Assembly (NCBI GenBank): GCA_004380135.1
Contig: QXCR01000270.1
Coordinates: 1 to 25,807, forward strand
DNA from: Stemphylium vesicarium
Lineage: Eukaryota > Ascomycota > Dothideomycetes > Pleosporales > Pleosporaceae
Length of the DNA: 25,807 nt
Reading direction: 5' to 3'
Within the stretch, counting starts at the first letter, position 1. Each line of letters begins with the position of its first letter. This document shows positions 21,024 to 25,807 of this stretch, in pieces. Position numbers and translations under genes: made by a program. The notes beneath the pieces are model-generated. The model saw only the letters and a list, made by a program, of their open reading frames with translations. It was not told the DNA's origin and searched no databases.

Positions 21024-22121
21024 TATCTTCTTTTAGTATATTATACTTCTTATTAGATATAAGTAAGTTATCTAGATATTTAGTTCTTATAATAATAAGA
21101 TTTTTAATTCTTTTAAGAATATATTCTCTATTATCTACTTAGTATTTAATTATAGGTTTTATAATAACTTTCTATAATTTATTAATTAGTTTACTAGCCT
21201 TTCTAAGTATATTAATTTATTATATAATCTTATTTTTACTATAATAGTTCTATACTATATAGCCTACTTTACTATAGATATAGTAACTAATTAGCTTCTT
21301 ACTCTTATTATACTAAAACTTTAGTTAACCTAGTCTCTTTTTAATATTATTAAAGTATATAGGTTTATAGCTATTTATAGTATATACGCTAGGGACTTAA
21401 AGTATATAACTTTACTAATATTCTTAGTTAGGGTATAAATATTAAAGCTAGTATCTTAGTTAGTTATTTATAGGCCCTTAAATGTAGATTTCTTAATTAA
21501 ATAATCTTTCCTCTAATATAAGCTTATATAACTTATTATTAATTTATATAACTTTATTTATAAATTTATTAAGTATATTAAGATTAAATCTACTTTATAT
21601 AAGTTCTTTATGTATAGTTAGCTTAAGACCTTATTAGTATATTTATATTAAAGCGTTATTATTCTAGTTAATAACTATAGAGTATTATTAGAACTTAATT
21701 ATATAATTAGTAGTAGACCTAGTCTATCTAAGCCTCTAAATCTTTTATTTTATAACTACTAATTTCTTAAAAAGTAAAAAGACTTCTTTTATCTTAGCTT
21801 TAAAAGTATTCTAGTTATTAATAAGATTAATATTATTTTAGTTATTAATATTATTATTTATATATTAGCGTAAGATAGAGTTAGCCTACTTCTCTATATT
21901 ACTATAAAGAAAGGTAATAGCTTATATAACTTTATTATCGTTATTAATTCTATTTTCTTTAATATAGAAGTATCTATTAACTTAGAGTAGTTAAGCTTTA
22001 AGCTTATTATAGTTACTATAGTATAAGTTAGGCTTATTACTACGTACTAAGATATAGGTAGCGTCTATAGTTATATCTAAAGTATCTATTACTATATTAC
22101 TTATTTTAAGGGTATTTAAAG
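21024..22121 (-). pseudogene. gag: Gypsy copy B gag
   Basis: Gag forms the particle that packages element RNA. On the minus strand, after the 5' LTR, the frames read a gypsy capsid pattern: NTFKAKIKEVF (about 21835-21800), RLRxTxSxTNYII (about 21735-21695), IHKELI (about 21615-21600) and KLYKLILEERLFN (about 21545-21505). A degenerate CCHC knuckle follows at about 21290-21236, reading YYIYSKVGYIVQNYYSKNK, where three Cys and the His have become Tyr, as expected from CpA-directed RIP on both strands. There are many stops. T3 cuts the gene at 21023. No clear tRNA primer-binding site was recognised next to the LTR at 22121. Confidence 0.8.
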
Positions 22122-22588
22122 TATAAAAGTTTATTCTTAGATAGTCTTAGAATTAGTTCTTAGAAATAAGCTAAGCGCGTAATAGATAAGATAAGTTAAG
22201 TATAATATAAAAATTAATAACTAACTTAAAGATTTAAGAATTAAGTACTAATTCTTAGATTTTAAAGTTAAATATAGTAATTATATAAGTATACTATCTA
22301 ATAGCTATATACTTAAAGAATATAACTTAATATCTTATATATTTTATAAAGTTCTATATATTCTATATATAATATTTTATAGAATATTATAAGATATTAT
22401 AAGATATTATAAAATATATATAACTTATTTTATAGTAGCTTTCTACTAAGACTTTAGAATCATATAAGTTATAAGGTAACGCTACCTATTAGTTCTCAAA
22501 GATTAGCTATTTACTTAATTTATATAAAATAACTCCTTTATCACTTCCGTATATAGGTTGCCGTGCCCCGTCTTCTCAGGTTCGTAAT
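22122..22588 (-). repeat. 5' LTR of gypsy copy B, truncated
   Basis: It aligns from its first base (TATAAAAGTTTATTC, the RIP form of TGTAAAGGTCCGTCC) to about 467 bp, then stops at TTCGTAAT, where LINE sequence begins. About 110 bp of the LTR are missing. The final 40 bases (from about 22548) keep C and G where all other copies have T and A. Confidence 0.85.
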
Positions 22589-23770
22589 ATATAGGTAGTG
22601 TTTAGTCTACTATACTATCTCTTATATATACTATAGCCTTATATATGGATTTTGGGTCCTCTTACTCTAGAAAGTCGTTCTAGTATTTCTTTTTAGCCTC
22701 TTTTATAGCACCTAAGTACTTATTTCGTGCTAGTAAGAAGTCTCTCTTCTAGATATACGCGTCTTATATACTTATAGCGTCTAGTCTTTCTTTATAGATC
22801 TATCTATAGTATATAGTATCTCTTCTTAGCTTCGTAAGTTCTTTGTTCTACCATGGTTTTGGCTTTAGTCCTAGCTTAGCCTATAGGATAGCTTTATTAC
22901 TGCTATTTAGATAACTTAGGTAATTACTTACCCTATATCTTTTAGCTACTCTTTTAGCTCGTTATCCTCCTTAAGAAGTAGTCGCTTTACGTCTACTTTT
23001 CTTAGGTCGCTTAGATCGTCTATTTGCTATAGCGTGCTATTATTCTTAATTACTATTTCTAGCTTACTATTAAATGTAGTCTAGTCTACCTTAGCTATAT
23101 TAAATCTAGGTTAGTTAGTAGGATTATTAACTTAGTTATTACTTATTTAGATAGAGAAAAGGATTCTATAGTAGTTAGATCCTATTTCTATAGTAATCTA
23201 CTAGTCTATTACTTTACTTACTAGATCTAGAGTAACTAGTAAAAGGTCGAGTACTAGCTCTCTAGCTAGATATAGCCTAAAGAAGGTACTAACGCCTAGA
23301 GTGTTTAGTAGTTCTAGATCTTAGTTTTTAAACTAGTCTATAAACTACTATGCTCCTAGGCTAGTCGTTAGGCTAAGAGGGTCCTATCGCGGGTGGTGCT
23401 CGTTGCAATCTAGTACTAGAACCGAGTATATTAGAAGCTGGGTTCCTAGTAGGACTCGTGGGATTGTTTTTATACCTTCTGCGTTGGTTTAGTTGTACAC
23501 GTTAATAAGATTAATTTAGTAATTATCTCCTTTAATAACCATAGCTATTGCGTTAGGGTCTTTTTGAAAGTTTTCTAGCAGATAAAAGAACGCTTGGTGG
23601 ATTGTTGATCTTGCTTGTGCGTAGTTGTCGTTGTTGGAAGCAGGTGCTAGCCATGGCTCTTGCACAGCAATTATGTTGGCTTGTAGTTCTACTGCTAGTT
23701 GTAGCGTAGACTCCGTTGCTGTTATGCTCTTATTTAGGTTCACCTATAAGATCCTTAGGTTTTCTAACAT
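22589..23770 (-). pseudogene. LINE ORF2, AP-like endonuclease part
   Basis: This is the N-terminal part of ORF2; the endonuclease nicks target DNA to prime reverse transcription. From ATG at 23770-23768 the frame reads MLENLRIL, then VNLNKS, IIAVQEPWL (about 23685-23655, with the catalytic-type Glu of the QEPW motif) and an open stretch to about 23516. The DCNEHHP motif at 23412-23391 corresponds to the GDFNxHHP of LINE endonucleases. Downstream, PKPWWNKELRKLRREA (about 22860-22815) and the LARNKY and AIKEAKKKYWNDFLE segments (about 22735-22665) are the usual linker before RT. RIP is patchy: 23390-23760 is largely spared, 22600-23390 is heavily hit. The coding frame continues at 10277 after gypsy copy B. 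Confidence 0.85.
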
Positions 23771-25252
23771 TTACAGTGCTATAGTACTATCTCTATTTAC
23801 TAGTGCGTTAAATATCTCGCACTATTCGCTGCTTATAAAGTAAGGTTCTTAGCAATTATAGTACTTTAGGAGTGTATAGTTGCATAGCTTTCCTTTAGCG
23901 TTGCACACTAAGCATTTATAAGCTATAGTTAGGTAATCCTAGGCGCATAGGTTTTAGATTAGTTAGTTTCGTCACCTCACTTTATTATAGCTAAAAGATT
24001 AGTAGTTTAAGTATTATATTATTACTATTATTACTTAAAACTTTTCTATCTAGAGTGTTTAGCTAAGAATTATAACTTTAGTGCCTAGTATAGCTGCCTC
24101 TTCTACTAACCTAAAGGCGATAATAATAGAGCTATTTTTCTTAGATTGCTAGTCTCTTATAAGCTAGTATAGGTTACCAACTATTTTAACTCCTTTATTA
24201 TACGCTAGGATCTCACTATAAAGTATTTCTAGCGTGCTAGATCCTTTAAAGTTAGTAGGCACATTATATACTATTATCTTTGTCTAAGATTCTAGTAGTT
24301 GAGCGTTTTTAAGCTTAAATAACTGGTGCTAAATATGCTTATATTAGAGTGGAAACTCTCCTGAGTATTTGGCTGTGGTTGTAAGGATGATGTTGTTGCG
24401 TCGGCTAGTGGAAACTTCTTAGACAACTGGATTGTTGATTCCTGCTTGTACAAATGCTTTGTTTGTCTTATCCCGTATTTATAGTGGCGTAGATTCGTCT
24501 AGTTGCTCTAGGGTTAGCACTACTTGGTAGTAGCTCTTTGGTTTTTTGCTGCTCTTTTTCCTTGTTGGTACTATGTTCCAATTGCCGTTGTTGTTTTGTG
24601 CTGCGATGTTGGCGTAGGTTAGGCTACTTGGCAGGTTGCTTGGCAGGTTGCCTAGCTGGCCGTCTGGAGTCTCCTGGGATGGTTTGGTTGGTTGGTTATT
24701 ATTTGGTGTTGTTGTTGCGTCTTTTACGGCTCTCTTAAGTGTTCTGGTAGCTTACTCTAAGGCGTTTGTGAGTGTGGCTGTGTAGTAGGCTAGCTAAGCT
24801 AATAGCTTATCTATAATATAGTTTATAACTTTGCCTTTCTTAGTATAGTCTCTAAAGACGTCTAGTAGCTCTAGCAGCTTATTTTAAGATGTCTATATTA
24901 TTACTATTATTATTACTTATAGGATTAGGTCCCTAGCCTAGTAGATTACCTAGTCTACATTCTTTGCAATTAGTTTGTATTTAGTTATAGTTAGGAATAT
25001 AGCCCTCTCTCGTTATTCTATCTTAGAAGAGAATTAGGCTATTCTTTTATTTAGCTTAAGGAGCGTTAGTAAGTTAAATATACTTCTCTAGATATTTTAT
25101 TCTATTAGCGTTATTAACCAGTTAGTTTCTATTACCTTATTTAGTCATATATTTAGATCTCTTTTATTATCGCTAGCTAGATCCTCGTTGCTTTCTATTC
25201 TTAGTATGTAGTTTGGTGTCTATACCTCTATCGTGTCGCTGTCTAGTAGCAT
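23771..25252 (-). pseudogene. LINE ORF1, RNA-binding gag-like protein
   Basis: ORF1 proteins coat LINE RNA. From ATG at 25252 (MLLDSD) to the TAA at 23771-23773 is exactly 494 codons. The middle reads TLKRAVKDATTT, SLTYANIAAQ (about 24640-24610), RKKSSK, IRDKTNKAFVQAGINNP (about 24475-24425) and NNIILTTTAKYSGEFP (about 24400-24350), matching the fold region of Tad-type ORF1. Near the C-terminus are Cys-rich knuckles: KCLVCNAKGKLC (about 23915-23880) and a degenerate CX2CX4HX4C with Cys and His changed to Tyr. The block 24340-24780 is free of RIP; the N- and C-terminal parts carry many TAG/TAA. The stop codon TAA directly precedes the ATG of ORF2 in the same frame. Confidence 0.8.
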
Positions 25253-25476
25253 CTCGTTATTTTAGTATTACTTATTTGGCTAGGTGGCTTATGCGGTAGG
25301 TGGTCTGTGCTTTTGATTTTTTCTATTTCTAAAACGTGTACCGCTTGCTATACGCGCTGTTGTCTCGACAGCGCGCTGGCTGCACGGCTGTGCGATAGCT
25401 GGAATTGATTTCTCTCGGTGGATTTACTCGAGTTCAGGTGAAATTTGACTGGTTCTGGAAAATCAAAGTGTGCGTG
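25253..25476 (-). other. LINE 5' untranslated region
   Basis: About 220 bp between the 5' end of the LINE and ORF1. Composition is normal, with CA and TG present, so most of it escaped RIP. LINEs usually carry an internal promoter here; I see no specific promoter motif I would defend. Confidence 0.5.
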
Positions 25477-25490
25477 TATAGAATTTATAT
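25477..25490. repeat. Right 14-bp target duplication of the LINE
   Basis: Exact repeat of 7376-7389 (TATAGAATTTATAT). Gypsy copy A RT sequence resumes immediately. Confidence 0.9.
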
Positions 25491-25807
25491 TTCTCTAGCT
25501 TAGGTTATAAGTTAAACTACTCTAGGTATCTTAGTACTATATAGATATATTTAATATATTGTTCTGTATTTTAAGAGTAGATAAGAACATTATCTATATA
25601 TATATAATAATAAAGATATCTAAATAAACTCTTTATATATTAATAATAAGTTTATAAAATATTACTAGGGCGTTTATAAGCTTAAAAAGTATAATAGTAT
25701 ATTTATAATAACTCTATCTTATTTAGAATACTATCTTCTATTTTATTCTTTTTTTTATTCTAATAAAATAGTATTTATCTTATAAATCTATTTTTATAAA
25801 GATTTTT
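25477..25807 (-). pseudogene. pol: Gypsy copy A pol: reverse transcriptase fragment
   Basis: This is the continuation of copy A beyond the LINE, running off the window. It aligns base for base with copy B at about 15063-15400 apart from RIP-type differences. On the minus strand the RT catalytic box reads YIDNVLIYS (25581-25605), from YxDD, followed by NTEQYIKY. Upstream frames carry the INxLVIFxKLI segment. Stops and the Asp to Asn change show it is inactive. The rest of RT, protease, gag and the 5' LTR should lie to the right of this window. Confidence 0.88.

Larger units (their letters stand above)
10278..22588 (-). mobile_element. Gypsy copy B (chromovirus), with three nested insertions
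   Basis: This is a second copy of the copy A family, inserted in LINE ORF2 between endonuclease and RT. It runs 3' LTR (10278-10855), pol, gag, 5' LTR (22122-22588), all minus strand. It is interrupted by the three pogo elements at 13206-15052, 16917-18765 and 19160-21023. Without them it is about 6.75 kb, normal for the group. The 5' LTR lacks about 110 bp at its LINE-side edge, so the expected 5-bp target duplication is not visible. Confidence 0.85.
22589..25476 (-). mobile_element. Tad1-type LINE, 5' half
   Basis: This is the 5' half of the LINE whose 3' half is at 7390-10277. It holds the 5' untranslated region (25253-25476, RIP-spared), ORF1, and the endonuclease part of ORF2. The 5' end abuts the right copy of the 14-bp target duplication, so the element is probably full length apart from a small loss at the copy B junction. 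Confidence 0.85.

Noticed and set aside
10278..22588. CRISPR-like or other spaced repeats among the pogo TIRs
   Set aside because: The repeats are TIR units of transposons with TA duplications, not regularly spaced arrays.
23625..23843. 72-codon plus-strand frame
   Set aside because: Antisense to the LINE endonuclease; no family match.
24538..24738. 66-codon Cys/Leu-rich plus-strand frame resembling a membrane peptide
   Set aside because: Antisense shadow of the unmutated ORF1 block, whose minus-strand frame matches Tad-type ORF1.

Overview
The window comes from the repeat-rich, AT-rich part of a filamentous ascomycete (Pezizomycotina) genome. It is a stack of dead transposable elements with no intact host gene, no rRNA or tRNA and no CRISPR array. 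The fungal assignment rests on the element types (Ty3/gypsy chromovirus, Tad1-type LINE with RNase H, Fot1/pogo transposons with a C-terminal zinc knuckle, fungal MULE) and on strong C-to-T and G-to-A decay of the kind made by repeat-induced point mutation (RIP). By eye, CA and TG dinucleotides are almost absent over most of the window while CG, CT and CC survive, so this RIP acts mainly at CpA. It turns Gln and Trp codons into TAG/TAA, His and Cys into Tyr, and catalytic Asp into Asn.

Layout. 1-289 is unmutated unique sequence. 290-1096 holds two copies of a gypsy LTR joined head to head. 1108-1292 holds a short tandem repeat and a 145-bp hairpin element with an 8-bp target duplication (hAT-type MITE). 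1293-3175 is RIP-degraded DNA I cannot assign, ending in a CAAGC-rich block. 3159-4308 is a Mutator-like (MULE) transposase relic cut off by the next element.

From 4309 to the end the window is one nest. Gypsy copy A (minus strand; 3' LTR 4309-4886; RNase H, integrase and chromodomain up to 7389) is split inside its reverse transcriptase by a LINE and resumes at 25477. The LINE (minus strand, 7390-10277 plus 22589-25476, about 5.8 kb) is flanked by a 14-bp duplication and carries ORF1 (zinc knuckle) and ORF2 (endonuclease, reverse transcriptase, RNase H, terminal Cys/His segment). The LINE is split by gypsy copy B (10278-22588, minus strand), a second member of the A family. Copy B is in turn interrupted by three Fot1/pogo elements, each with a TA duplication: T1 13206-15052, T2 16917-18765 and T3 19160-21023. 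T1 and T3 belong to one family in opposite orientations; T2 is a related second family.

The order of events follows from the nesting: A, then LINE, then B, then the pogo elements. RIP hit all layers but left islands unmutated, mainly element ends and TIRs and a few internal blocks (for example 8782-9243 and 17551-17772). I found no evidence of an undescribed functional system. The most unusual points are the duplicated 17-bp units in the TIRs of both pogo families and the patchwork of RIP-spared islands.
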